A stretch of DNA of 64,000 bases from Shewanella sp. GD04112 (lineage in GTDB: Bacteria > Pseudomonadota > Gammaproteobacteria > Enterobacterales > Shewanellaceae): contig NZ_JAOEAL010000001.1 of NCBI RefSeq assembly GCF_029835735.1, positions 1,612,001 to 1,676,000 of the forward strand, written 5' to 3'. Below are positions 33,141 through 42,127 of the stretch, piece by piece. The first letter of the stretch is position 1. The number at the start of each line of letters is the position of its first letter. Below the pieces are notes generated by a model. That model saw only the letters and a list, made by a program, of their open reading frames with translations. It made no database searches and was not told the DNA's origin. The position numbers and the translations under genes are program-made.

Positions 33141-34430
33141 CTAGCGCTTAAGATACTTTTGATAAAGCTGCTGGTGGCGATTATTCAGATCTATTTGCCG
33201 TCCTTCAATCCAGATCGCATTAATTTTGTTGCTTATAGGGTCGAGGATATCCCCGTCACTCAGCACAACACTGCCCTGATAACCGATGGCTATGGCGCCT
33301 AAATCGGTGATCCCCAGCAGTTTTGCTGCATCTAAGGTCACCGATTTTAATGCTTGCTCGGGCGTGACGCCGTAAGCGGCACTGTAGCCCGCGGCATAGG
33401 GAAGGTTACGACTGTTCCAATCCGATGAAAATCCAAGGGCATAGGGAATGCCTGCACTTGCCAGTAACGAAGGGATTTTAAAGGGTAAATCCACAGGTTC
33501 ATCTTTTCGTTTGGGCAGACTCAGGGTGTGCGGGTAAATCACACTGGCGTTAACTTCCCTCAAGCTTGAAGCTAATCGCCACGCATCATAGCCTCCGACA
33601 ATCACCAATTTAAATTGATATTTTTTAGTCAGGGCAATGACTTGCTCAATTTGGCTGACGCTGTCCGCATGGGCAAATAGCGTGGCCTTGCCTTGGTATA
33701 GGGGCAACATGGCCTGCCAACGTAAATTGGTTGTCTTGGCCGAATCCTTTGCTTTATGACTTAAAAAGTAGCGATAGCCATCCTCAAAGGCTGTGGTCAG
33801 TTTATCTATGGCCTGCTGATTTTTCTCTATGGCCTTGGCTTTTTCCTTTTCATCTTCAGGCATGCGCTTGATTTGTGGCCAGTAAACATGGAATTGGCCT
33901 TCGCTTGGTTGCAGGGCGTCCTCAATCGTCCAAGCATCGAGGTCGACGATCACAGATTGGCCGGCTAATCCATCCCCACTGGGGACGATTTGGGCGTGGG
34001 TGATGCCATTGTAACGAATGGTCGGCAATAACTCTGAATCTGGGTTGTAAGCCGTCGCCGCGCTAATTTGCGGATTAAAATCACCGACTTCTGCATTATC
34101 GACGGTTGGGCGCACCATCTCGATTTCGACTAAACCGAGACTGGTATCGAGTGCGATAAGGCCGGGGTATAAGTGTTTACCCGTGGCATCGATGACCTGC
34201 GCTTGGCTATCAGCGCCATTGACGCTTAGCTGTGGCCCGATGGCGCTAATTTTACCTTGCTCAATCAACACATCGGTATTGGTTAATGTCCCTTGGCTGA
34301 CGGTATGCACTGTGGCATTTTTAATCAACACGCTCTGGGTTTGCTTGGCCGCAGGGACGAGATTATGTGCCTGGGCTGACAGCGCGACAGCCAGTGTCGA
34401 CAGCAGCAAGCTAGTGGGTAAGTGCTTCAT
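33141..34430 (-). CDS. amidohydrolase-like exported protein lacking the metal HxH motif
   Basis: This 429-residue exported protein (signal LLLSTLAVALSAQA) has the amidohydrolase fold layout: the N-terminal beta part SVLIKNATVHTVS, DATGKHLYPGLIALDTSLG, and the C-terminal LLGITDLGAIAIGYQGSVVL. Where active members have HxH (as in DxHxH), this one reads ALDTS, so the first metal pair is missing. ATG 34430 shares its first base with the stop of the upstream amidohydrolase gene (TAATG), so both are co-translated. It may be a non-catalytic partner of that enzyme. Confidence 0.78.
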   Translation of the reverse strand: MKHLPTSLLLSTLAVALSAQAHNLVPAAKQTQSVLIKNATVHTVSQGTLTNTDVLIEQGKISAIGPQLSVNGADSQAQVIDATGKHLYPGLIALDTSLGLVEIEMVRPTVDNAEVGDFNPQISAATAYNPDSELLPTIRYNGITHAQIVPSGDGLAGQSVIVDLDAWTIEDALQPSEGQFHVYWPQIKRMPEDEKEKAKAIEKNQQAIDKLTTAFEDGYRYFLSHKAKDSAKTTNLRWQAMLPLYQGKATLFAHADSVSQIEQVIALTKKYQFKLVIVGGYDAWRLASSLREVNASVIYPHTLSLPKRKDEPVDLPFKIPSLLASAGIPYALGFSSDWNSRNLPYAAGYSAAYGVTPEQALKSVTLDAAKLLGITDLGAIAIGYQGSVVLSDGDILDPISNKINAIWIEGRQIDLNNRHQQLYQKYLKR

Positions 34431-37400
34431 TATTTTGCTCCCTGATGATGTTGGCCCCAAGCTTGATAATGGGTATCGCAGTGCCATTGTGGCTCGTTAA
34501 GCGGTGTGACTTTCTCACCCGCCTTGGCGTTATCATCACTACTGAGAATTTTTTGGATAAGGGCGGCGCGCTCTGCGACGACCTGCTGCTGGGCAAGTTG
34601 GTCTTGGTCGCGATCGAAATAGCGTTTGCCTTCGACCCAAGCCTGCGTCACTTTGGCGTAAATTGACAGCGGCTCGGCGTTCCAAAGCACGATATCGGCC
34701 ATTTTGCCTGGGGTGAGTGAGCCAACGTACTCATCGACCCTGAGTTGTTTCGCCGGGTTGATGGTCACCATATTCCAGGCATCTTCTTTAGACATATCGC
34801 AATACATCATTGACTTCGCCGCTTCTTGGTTGAGTCTGCGCTGCATTTCGTAGTCGTCAGAGTTGATGCTGGTGAGCACGCCCTGTTTCTGCATCAGGCA
34901 GGCGTTTTGTGGAATCGCATCATAGACTTCGAACTTATAGGCCCACCAATCGGCAAAGGTCGAGGCGCCTGCGCCATGGGCGGCCAGTTCACTGGCAACC
35001 TTGTAACCTTCGAGTACGTGGGTAAAGGTTTGCACCTTAAAGTGATAGGCTTCGGCTAATCGCAAGAACATCAATATTTCTGACTGCACATAGGAGTGGA
35101 TATGCACATCACGCTGCTGCTTTAACACTTCGGCGACCGCCTGTAGGCGATAGCTTGGACGTGGTGCAATGGTTTTCTTCTTCTCGCTGCTGCGTAAGTC
35201 ATCATAGTCCTTCAGCCCTTTCTCATAGGCGATTGCGGCATCGAAGGTTTCTTCAAATAAGGCTTTTACGCCCATGCGCGTCTGTGGGAAGCGCTGAACA
35301 AACTTTTCACCCCAGTTACTCTGTTTGACGTTTTCGCCAAGGGCGAATTTGATACTGGCAGGGGCGTTAGCAAATTTAAGCTGCTCGGCACTTTCACCCC
35401 ATTTCATCTTGATTAACTGGGATTGACCACCAATTGGGTTAGCGCTGCCATGGAGTAATTGTGCGCTGGTGACACCGCCCGCGAGTGCGCGATAGATAGA
35501 GATATCTTCGGGATTGATCACATCGCCAATCCGCACTTCTGAGGTGACCGCATCTGTACCTTCATTAGTGCCACCATTGATAGCAATATGGGAATGCTCA
35601 TCTACGATCCCCGCAGTTAAGTGCTTACCCGTTGCATCGAGGACTTGATAACCCGAAGGCGTGCTGAGTTGCTGACCGATTTTTTCAATTCGGCCATTGG
35701 CCATTAACAGATCCGCATGTTCTAAAATGCCCTGTTTATCTGAGGTCCACAGGGTGGCATTTTTAATATGGAGTTTCTCGGCTTTTGGCGCTTCGCTCAA
35801 ACCATAGGCAACGTTAGGGTAGGTGAGTTGACTCACTAAGGTTGGTGCAGCATCGGTTTTAGGCGTGCCTTCTTGTTCCGTCTTTGGACTCGAAGCGATG
35901 GCAATACCCGCCACATTAATGCTGCGACTTTGGGCGTCCACCATACGGCCTTGAATGCCATCTTTAGCGAGCCAGAGGGTAAAACGGCTGATGCCATGAA
36001 TGCCCGCATCGCTTAAATCGGCGTTAAAGCTCACGCGGCCGTCGTCTTCAAGCTGAAGATTGGTGAGTGCAATGCTCTTCTCGCCACTGCTCAACTGACC
36101 CTTGAAGGTGGTTTTGCCTGCTTTGCCCGTTTCTTCAAGATTTAGATCTAAGGTGAGATTATTCAGCGTGAGCTGATAGTCACCCAAGAGTTTAGCCTGT
36201 GGGAGTGAGCGAATGGACTGCTCTTCGCCCTGCAGCCAGACGCTATAAATCTGGCCATCCTTAAAGATATTGCCCTTAGTAATCACAAAGTCGGCCATAT
36301 AGCCGGGGGCAAGTTTACCGGCGAAGTCGGCCGTACCCGCCATCTCGGCGGCTTGAGTCGTCAGGGCTGCGAGGGCATTGTCCTCACTTAATCCCTGCGC
36401 GATGGCTTGACGTAGGCGAGGCCAAAATGCCTCGGTCTTAATGCCAAATTGAGTAAAGGCAAAGGGGATGCCCGCATTCGCCACTGCCGCGGGGTTTGTG
36501 GGCGCGCGTTCCCATTGTCTGAGTTCTGCAAGGGAGACTTCACGGTCAGCATCATCGGTGCCAACATCGGGTGCTTGCGGATAGTTGAGCGGCAGGATCA
36601 GGGGATAATGCAGGGCCTTTAATTCATTGATGCGCGCATATTCTTGACCACTTGCGAGTAGGTTGGCGGGTTGCTGGTGTTCTTTGAGCAGGTTCGCAGC
36701 GCGCAGTAAATCGTTGAGGTTTTTTGTTTCAAAGACGATTTGTTTCTCGGCTAAGTTATCTAAGCGTTCGAAGGCAATATTAAATTCAATTTGAGCACTT
36801 GCTGAATTATTAACCGATTTGTGCTTATTTTGGTTATACCAGTTAGCATCGGCAAAGGTTTGTCGGATAAGTGCAATACTGCCCATCAGAGAATTGGGGT
36901 AGTCTTGTTCAGACGTGCCTTTATCGAAGGCCATAAAAGGTTGGCTGCGAGCGCGATAAATCACCTCGTTGGCGGTTTTATCGGCTAATGAAAGGCTCAC
37001 ACCCGTACCGCGGAAAATACCGTCGAGTTTACTGCTTTGTACGCTGGTAAAGCCGTTATTGATCCAATCTCTTGCGCGTTCTTTATTTGGGTAAACGTAA
37101 TTAAACCATTCTTTTTCAGCGTGAATTGCGCCATTTTCTGCATTACCGCCGATACGCTTAATATCATATACCGGACGAGTCAGCCCCAATTTGGGATATT
37201 CAAACTCGATACCATAATCGGTAAAGGGATCGATAAAACCGGGATAGATAGTATAACCACTGAGATCAACTTTTAATGCCGCTGCTGGGATATCCCCTTT
37301 TTCAATAATGGCTTTGATCCGATTGTTTTCAACTAATAATGTGGCATTTGTGAGTCGCTTCCCTGGCGCCATGATTAATTCAGCATTGGTGAAGGCCGTT

Positions 37401-37504
37401 AACTTATTGACGGGGGCGATGGGATTGGCCTCGGCAAAAATGTTGTGGGATACAAAACTACTTATAATGCCGCAGCTTATTATTATCTTATTGTTTATCT
37501 GCAT
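34430..37504 (-). CDS. large exported amidohydrolase with two catalytic-type domains, one degenerate
   Basis: This 1024-residue exported protein (signal near the start, NKIIISCGIISSFVSHNIFA). The first half (residues about 30-430) is an amidohydrolase-like module whose motif reads YPGFIDPFTDYGIE, without HxH. The second half (about 615-1000) has the real site: GIVDEHSHIAINGG with HSH, then DVHIHSYVQ and FTHVLEG, and SINSDDYE. It is thus a duplication with one dead and one live active site. Its stop overlaps the following amidohydrolase gene by one base. The substrate is unknown. Confidence 0.82.
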   Translation of the reverse strand: MQINNKIIISCGIISSFVSHNIFAEANPIAPVNKLTAFTNAELIMAPGKRLTNATLLVENNRIKAIIEKGDIPAAALKVDLSGYTIYPGFIDPFTDYGIEFEYPKLGLTRPVYDIKRIGGNAENGAIHAEKEWFNYVYPNKERARDWINNGFTSVQSSKLDGIFRGTGVSLSLADKTANEVIYRARSQPFMAFDKGTSEQDYPNSLMGSIALIRQTFADANWYNQNKHKSVNNSASAQIEFNIAFERLDNLAEKQIVFETKNLNDLLRAANLLKEHQQPANLLASGQEYARINELKALHYPLILPLNYPQAPDVGTDDADREVSLAELRQWERAPTNPAAVANAGIPFAFTQFGIKTEAFWPRLRQAIAQGLSEDNALAALTTQAAEMAGTADFAGKLAPGYMADFVITKGNIFKDGQIYSVWLQGEEQSIRSLPQAKLLGDYQLTLNNLTLDLNLEETGKAGKTTFKGQLSSGEKSIALTNLQLEDDGRVSFNADLSDAGIHGISRFTLWLAKDGIQGRMVDAQSRSINVAGIAIASSPKTEQEGTPKTDAAPTLVSQLTYPNVAYGLSEAPKAEKLHIKNATLWTSDKQGILEHADLLMANGRIEKIGQQLSTPSGYQVLDATGKHLTAGIVDEHSHIAINGGTNEGTDAVTSEVRIGDVINPEDISIYRALAGGVTSAQLLHGSANPIGGQSQLIKMKWGESAEQLKFANAPASIKFALGENVKQSNWGEKFVQRFPQTRMGVKALFEETFDAAIAYEKGLKDYDDLRSSEKKKTIAPRPSYRLQAVAEVLKQQRDVHIHSYVQSEILMFLRLAEAYHFKVQTFTHVLEGYKVASELAAHGAGASTFADWWAYKFEVYDAIPQNACLMQKQGVLTSINSDDYEMQRRLNQEAAKSMMYCDMSKEDAWNMVTINPAKQLRVDEYVGSLTPGKMADIVLWNAEPLSIYAKVTQAWVEGKRYFDRDQDQLAQQQVVAERAALIQKILSSDDNAKAGEKVTPLNEPQWHCDTHYQAWGQHHQGAK

Positions 37505-37623
37505 TTTTTATTCACTTAGACGGAGGGGGAATAAAGAGTAACCTAAAGCAGATGTAAATACTAAAGCTGAATTGTAACGCAATTTAAGCATTTGCTTGAA
37601 TGCAATGGTGGTGGCATTCAGGC

Positions 37624-37656
37624 ATAAAAAAGCTCGCAGGGCGCGAGCTTTTTTAT
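37624..37656 (-). terminator. strong terminator of the H-NS gene
   Basis: AAAAAAGCTCGC and GCGAGCTTTTTT form a stem with A/U extension on both sides, so it can act in both directions. It ends the H-NS transcript upstream of the amidohydrolase promoter. Confidence 0.85.
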
Positions 37657-37703
37657 GTTACTCAGTGGTAATAGCAAACGGCTATTACCAGCACGGTATT
37701 GGA

Positions 37704-38096
37704 TTAGATTAAGAAATCATCCATAGAACGGCCTTTATTGACTTCGTTCTTAAATACCGTTGGCATACGACCTTGACCAGTCCACTGGATCACTTCGCCG
37801 TTTACTTCGATTTGGTATTTTGCTGGACGTGGAGCGCGTTTTTTACCTGCAGCTTTAACTGCAACGCCACCTAAGTCGTCGATTGATAAACCAACTGCTT
37901 CCATTTGTTGGCGGATTTCTTCGATTTTAGCATTACGTGCAGCAATAGCTTGCTGCTCTTCTGCTGCCATTGACTCACGCTCAACTAAAATTTTATCTAG
38001 CTTAGCCGCTAAATCTCGCAGTTCTTCAATGCTGAGATCTTTTACTGCAGCTTTAAAACGACGACCGTGAGTTAATATCTCTAAAAATTCGCTCAT
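37704..38096 (-). CDS. H-NS family nucleoid protein
   Basis: This 130-residue histone-like nucleoid-structuring protein has an N-terminal oligomerisation helix region (EFLEILTHGRRFKAAVKDLS), a coiled coil (residues about 40-75), a linker, and a C-terminal DNA-binding domain with QWTGQGRMPTVF, which contains the conserved QGR loop that enters the minor groove of A+T-rich DNA. It is the usual length for H-NS/StpA-like proteins. It sits upstream of etfBA in the opposite direction and may silence A+T-rich parts such as the island at 10.2-16 kb. Confidence 0.9.
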   Translation of the reverse strand: MSEFLEILTHGRRFKAAVKDLSIEELRDLAAKLDKILVERESMAAEEQQAIAARNAKIEEIRQQMEAVGLSIDDLGGVAVKAAGKKRAPRPAKYQIEVNGEVIQWTGQGRMPTVFKNEVNKGRSMDDFLI

Positions 38097-38406
38097 ATCT
38101 ATTTTCGTCCCACTCTATTTTTATTACAGGATAATGGTGAACAACAGCTAAATGATAGAAAGTAATATAGCTCGAATCAAATAAAATTATGCAATAAACA
38201 GAAATTAAATATTATTTAATTTTTGAACTTTTTAAATATGGCAGATAAGTGTTCAAAAATGTGGCCAATACCACAGTCTTAAAAAATGCAAACAGGCGTT
38301 TGAGTTTGGTTGACGTTAACGTTAACAGGACGTAAAGTGGCTCTATCCTGCATTGGTGATGACCAATGTTTTGTCCATGTACATGAAATTGTAGGAAGGA
38401 AACCCT
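38097..38406. other. divergent promoter region hns / etfB
   Basis: This 310-bp gap is rich in A+T near the hns start. Near etfB it has the palindrome at 38310-38325 and a hairpin CATTGGT-GATG-ACCAATG followed by TTTTG around 38350-38371, which might attenuate etfB transcription. No gene is seen. Confidence 0.4.
38310..38325 (+). promoter_or_regulatory. LiuR-like palindromic operator before etfBA
   Basis: TTGACGTTAACGTTAA is close to the LiuR-type motif (TTTACGTTAACGTAAA-like, recalled from gammaproteobacterial regulon studies) that controls branched-chain amino acid degradation and electron-transfer flavoprotein genes. It lies 82-97 bp upstream of the etfB start. Confidence 0.45.
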
Positions 38407-39156
38407 ATGAAAGTATTGGTGCCTGTTAAGCGCGTAGTTGATGCCAATGTGAAGGTCAGGGTAAAAGCTGACAACACCAGCGTTGATACCGCAAACCTCA
38501 AAATGGCGTTGAACCCTTTTTGTGAAATTGCAGTAGAAGAAGCGGTTCGTTTAAAAGAAGCGGGCAGTGCTACTGAAGTAGTGGTCGTCAGTATCGGCAA
38601 TAAAGCCGTTCAAGAACAATTGCGTACCGCGTTAGCACTAGGTGCTGACCGTGCGATTCACATTGATACTGAAGAAGAGTTAACCCCAGTATCGATTGCC
38701 AAATTACTCAAAGCCGTACAAGAAAAAGAACAAGCGCAATTAGTGCTGTTTGGTAAGCAATCTATCGATGGCGATAATAACCAAACTGGCCAAATGTTTG
38801 CGGCATTAACGGATATGCCACAAGCCACTTTTGCTTCTGAAATCAAAGTCGAAGGTCATTCAGTGCAAGTGGCTCGCGAGATAGATGGCGGGATGCAAAC
38901 CTTAAGTCTGCCGCTGCCAGCTGTGGTGACTGCCGATTTACGTTTGAACGAACCTCGTTACGCTTCATTGCCTAACATCATGAAAGCTAAACGTAAGCCA
39001 TTAGATGTGCTCACTGTTGCGGATTTAGGTGTGACGCTAAAAGCCCATCAAACTGTGGTGAAGGTGACGCCACCTGCCGAACGTAAGGCGGGCATCATGG
39101 TTGCGTCGGTAGCTGAGCTGGTTGAAAAGTTAAAGAATGAAGCGAAGGTGATCTAA
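38407..39156 (+). CDS. etfB: electron transfer flavoprotein beta subunit
   Basis: Beta subunit (249 residues) of the heterodimer that accepts electrons from acyl-CoA and related dehydrogenases and passes them to ETF-ubiquinone oxidoreductase. The start [20 protein letters not shown] and the signature segment of ETF beta ([20 protein letters not shown], with KAKRKPLD after it) are present. A GGAAGGAAA ribosome site precedes the ATG. The stop lies directly against the etfA start with no gap, so they are translated together. Confidence 0.96.
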   Translation: MKVLVPVKRVVDANVKVRVKADNTSVDTANLKMALNPFCEIAVEEAVRLKEAGSATEVVVVSIGNKAVQEQLRTALALGADRAIHIDTEEELTPVSIAKLLKAVQEKEQAQLVLFGKQSIDGDNNQTGQMFAALTDMPQATFASEIKVEGHSVQVAREIDGGMQTLSLPLPAVVTADLRLNEPRYASLPNIMKAKRKPLDVLTVADLGVTLKAHQTVVKVTPPAERKAGIMVASVAELVEKLKNEAKVI

Positions 39157-40083
39157 ATGGCCATTTTAGTATTAGCAGAACACGATAATGCGGCACTGAA
39201 ACTGGATACCGCAAAGGTTGTCACCGCTGCGTGTGCCATTGGTGATGATGTGCATGTATTGGTGGTAGGTCACCAATGTGGCGCCGTGGCACAAGCCGCG
39301 CAAGCCTTACAAGGTGTCGCTCAAGTATTAGTCGCCGATAACAGTGCCTATGAAGCGCATTTAGCCGAAAACGTAGCTAAATTGTTGGTGGACTTAGCAC
39401 CAAACTACAGCCATATCTTGGCTGCAGCATCGAGCGCTGGCAAAGATACGCTACCACGTGTGGCGGCCTTGTTAGACGTTGCGCAAATTTCTGAAGTGAT
39501 TGGCGTGGTGAGCAGTGATACTTTTGTTCGCCCGATTTACGCGGGTAACGCTTTAGCGACAGTACAAAGCCATGACGCGATTAAAGTGATGACAGTCCGT
39601 GCCAGTGCCTTCGATGCAGCGGCGCAGGGCAACAGTGCCGCCGTGACCACCTTAGATAAAGTATTTGAAGCCAAAACCCAGTTTGTATCTCAATCATTGA
39701 CCGTTTCAGCACGTCCAGAGTTAGGTAATGCGGGCATTATTGTTTCTGGTGGCCGTGGTATGGGCAGCGGTGAAAACTTCGGTATGTTAGAGCAATTGGC
39801 GGACAAACTCGGTGCCGCGGTTGGGGCTTCTCGCGCCGCGGTTGACGCAGGTTTTGTGCCTAACGATCTGCAAGTGGGTCAAACCGGTAAGATTGTGGCG
39901 CCAAATCTCTACATCGCCGTGGGGATTTCGGGTGCGATTCAGCATTTAGCAGGGATGAAAGACGCTAAGGTGATTGTGGCAATCAACAAAGATCCTGAAG
40001 CGCCAATCTTCCAAGTGGCCGATTATGGTCTCGAAGCCGACCTGTTCGACGCCGTTCCAGAGTTGATTTCAACTCTAGGTTGA
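39157..40083 (+). CDS. etfA: electron transfer flavoprotein alpha subunit
   Basis: FAD-carrying alpha subunit, 308 residues. The C-terminal FAD domain has SGGRGMGSGENF, ASRAAVDAGFVPNDLQVGQTGK and the family signature region LYIAVGISGAIQHLAGMKD followed by VIVAINKDPEAPIFQVADYG. It starts right after the etfB stop. Together EtfBA link beta-oxidation and branched-chain amino acid breakdown to the quinone pool. Confidence 0.96.
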   Translation: MAILVLAEHDNAALKLDTAKVVTAACAIGDDVHVLVVGHQCGAVAQAAQALQGVAQVLVADNSAYEAHLAENVAKLLVDLAPNYSHILAAASSAGKDTLPRVAALLDVAQISEVIGVVSSDTFVRPIYAGNALATVQSHDAIKVMTVRASAFDAAAQGNSAAVTTLDKVFEAKTQFVSQSLTVSARPELGNAGIIVSGGRGMGSGENFGMLEQLADKLGAAVGASRAAVDAGFVPNDLQVGQTGKIVAPNLYIAVGISGAIQHLAGMKDAKVIVAINKDPEAPIFQVADYGLEADLFDAVPELISTLG

Positions 40084-40107
40084 TTTTATCCGTGATCTAA
40101 GTCAAAG

Positions 40108-40150
40108 TAAGCGGCTTTGCGGTGGCAACTGCTTAGCCGCTTATGTTTTT
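40108..40150 (+). terminator. candidate etfBA terminator
   Basis: TAAGCGGCT (40108-40116) pairs with AGCCGCTTA (40134-40142), followed by TGTTTTT. The loop is fairly long but could fold further. A second small stem CGCCC-GTGCAT-GGGCG lies just downstream. Confidence 0.55.
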
Positions 40151-40182
40151 ATGTGCCTCACGCCCGTGCATGGGCGTTCTTA

Positions 40183-40370
40183 GAAGTAGAGGCGCACCAA
40201 ATATCAGTAGTGATCAGTAGGGTGATTCCGTTGATCGTTCACGAAAGGATTTGGTGCCGAAGTGGTTTGATTTATCAAGATCAACTGCTGGGGTTGTGCC
40301 GAATAGGTACAGCACTGCCATAGTATTTTCTGATACGGATATTAGGAATAGTTACTATGGAGCGCTACTG
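40183..40370 (+). promoter_or_regulatory. lysine riboswitch (L box)
   Basis: The conserved L-box elements occur in order: AGTAGAGGCGC, AGTA, GAAAGG, GTGCCGAAG, CTGGGGTTGTGCCGAATAGG, ACTGCCATAG, and the closing strand CTATGGAGCGCTACT, which pairs back to GTAGAGGCGC and to CCATAG. The 188-nt aptamer ends 84 bp before the NhaC-family gene, leaving room for an expression platform. Lysine-responsive repression of an uptake carrier is the expected behaviour. Confidence 0.9.
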
Positions 40371-40454
40371 ATAGGACAGGTGATCTTGGGTATCTATTGC
40401 CTTTTCCCACCAGTTCAGTCGCCCTCCATTCGTATTTTGACGAAGAAATAATCA

Positions 40455-42023
40455 ATGACTGTAGTAAGTTACGCCGATTCGGCACTTTCTCTGCTGCCGC
40501 CTGTGGTCGCAATTGTGTTGGCGATTTTCACTCGCCGTGTTCTCCTTTCCCTCGGTTTAGGTATTGTGATTGGGGTGTTATTACTCAATCAATTTTCACC
40601 TGTGGCCAGCGGTGAGTTTTTATTAAACAGTGTAAAAGGACTTTTTTGGTCAGAAGATGGCGTAAATTCTTGGAATTTATACATTCTCGGCTTTTTAATT
40701 GTATTAGGGATGATCACGGCATTAATTACCGTCAGTGGTAGTGCTAGGGCATTTGCCGATTGGGCGCGCCTGCATATTCGCAATAAACGCGATGCCAAAT
40801 TGCTGACCATGTTTTTAGGCTGTGTTGTCTTTATTGACGATTATTTCAATAGCTTAGTCGTGGGTTCTGTCGCAAGGCCCGTCACTGACCGTTATTATAT
40901 TTCCCGCGCTAAGTTAGCCTATTTATTAGATTCAACGGCGGCACCGGTTTGTGTTATTTCGCCGGTATCTAGTTGGGGTGCTTATATTATTGCGCTGATC
41001 GGCGGCATATTAACCGCTCACGGTTTTGCCGACTCTGGTCATTTGAGTGTGTTTATTCAAATGATCCCTATGAATTTCTACGCTATTTTCTCTTTATTAT
41101 TATTACTTTGCGTTGCATTTATGGGCTTAGATATTGGCCCTATGCGTGAGCATGAATTAAATGCACAGCGCGGTAATTTATATGATGAGAATAAAGGATT
41201 ACCGCCCGGAGCGAATGCCGATTTACCCGAAGCCGAAACGGGTAAGATCCTTGGTTTATTCTTACCTATTACCGTGCTGGTATTTGCGACCCTGTATTTT
41301 ATGATCGACAGTGGTGCCCAGGTATTAGCGAAAGAAGGTATTGAATTTAATATTATTTCAGCTTTTGAAAAAACCGATGTTAGCTCGTCACTGTTCTTTG
41401 GTGCCCTGATTGGTTTAGCGGTTGCGCTGGTGCTTAACCTAGTGCAAGGCGTTGAAAAGTCGATGGTCGTCAAAGGCGTAGTGCAGGGCGCTCGCTCTAT
41501 GCTGCCTGCGATTTACATCCTGTTATTTGCTTGGACCATTGCCGGCGTGATTGGCCAGCTTGAAACCGGTAAGTTTATGGCAAGCCTCGCCACAGGCAAC
41601 ATTCCCTTTGCCTTCTTACCTGCGTTGATGTTTGTGTTAGCGGGTCTAACGGCGTTTTCTACCGGCACCAGTTGGGGCACGTTCGGTATTATGCTACCGA
41701 TTGCCGCCGATATGGCGATGGGCAGCCATACAGCCATGATGTTACCTATGCTGGCATCGGTTTTGGCGGGCGCGGTATTTGGTGATCACTGCTCACCGAT
41801 TTCAGATACCACGATTTTGTCGTCAACTGGCGCGAGCTGTCACCATATCGACCACGTTGTGACTCAGTTGCCTTACGCTGTGATTGTGGCGCTGATCAGC
41901 ATGGTAGGTTATGTGGTGCTTGGTTTTACAGAATCTGTGAATGCGGGACTGCTGACCTGTGGCGTGCTGTTTGTCTTAAGCATTGTGTGGTTACGACTCA
42001 AATCCCAAAGCAACGCGAAATAA
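40455..42023 (+). CDS. lysW: NhaC-family carrier, probable lysine transporter
   Basis: This 522-residue polytopic membrane protein of the NhaC Na+/H+ antiporter superfamily has about eleven helices. Conserved parts include GCVVFIDDYFNSLVVGSVARP, SSWGAYIIALIGG, AFSTGTSWGTFGIMLPIA and GDHCSPISDTTILSS. The family name implies sodium/proton exchange, but members with a lysine riboswitch were proposed to be lysine transporters (LysW), and this gene has such a riboswitch directly upstream. The substrate is therefore inferred from regulation rather than from protein sequence. Confidence 0.85.
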   Translation: MTVVSYADSALSLLPPVVAIVLAIFTRRVLLSLGLGIVIGVLLLNQFSPVASGEFLLNSVKGLFWSEDGVNSWNLYILGFLIVLGMITALITVSGSARAFADWARLHIRNKRDAKLLTMFLGCVVFIDDYFNSLVVGSVARPVTDRYYISRAKLAYLLDSTAAPVCVISPVSSWGAYIIALIGGILTAHGFADSGHLSVFIQMIPMNFYAIFSLLLLLCVAFMGLDIGPMREHELNAQRGNLYDENKGLPPGANADLPEAETGKILGLFLPITVLVFATLYFMIDSGAQVLAKEGIEFNIISAFEKTDVSSSLFFGALIGLAVALVLNLVQGVEKSMVVKGVVQGARSMLPAIYILLFAWTIAGVIGQLETGKFMASLATGNIPFAFLPALMFVLAGLTAFSTGTSWGTFGIMLPIAADMAMGSHTAMMLPMLASVLAGAVFGDHCSPISDTTILSSTGASCHHIDHVVTQLPYAVIVALISMVGYVVLGFTESVNAGLLTCGVLFVLSIVWLRLKSQSNAK

Positions 42024-42088
42024 GCTTGACGTAAGCGAGCGCTTTTTTCGCGAGTCTTCATTGTTAATTTCCCAAGCTCTCAAAACAA

Positions 42089-42119
42089 ATCAGCCAGCAT
42101 TATGCTGGCTGATTTTTTA
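42089..42119 (+). terminator. terminator after the NhaC-family gene
   Basis: CAGCCAGCA-TTA-TGCTGGCTG forms a 9-bp stem followed by ATTTTTTAT. The IS982 element is inserted directly behind it. Confidence 0.85.
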
Positions 42120-42127
42120 TCTATCAC

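Noticed and set aside
40117..40451. Small plus-strand frames between etfA and the NhaC-family gene
   Set aside because: They coincide with the lysine riboswitch and have no coding signals.
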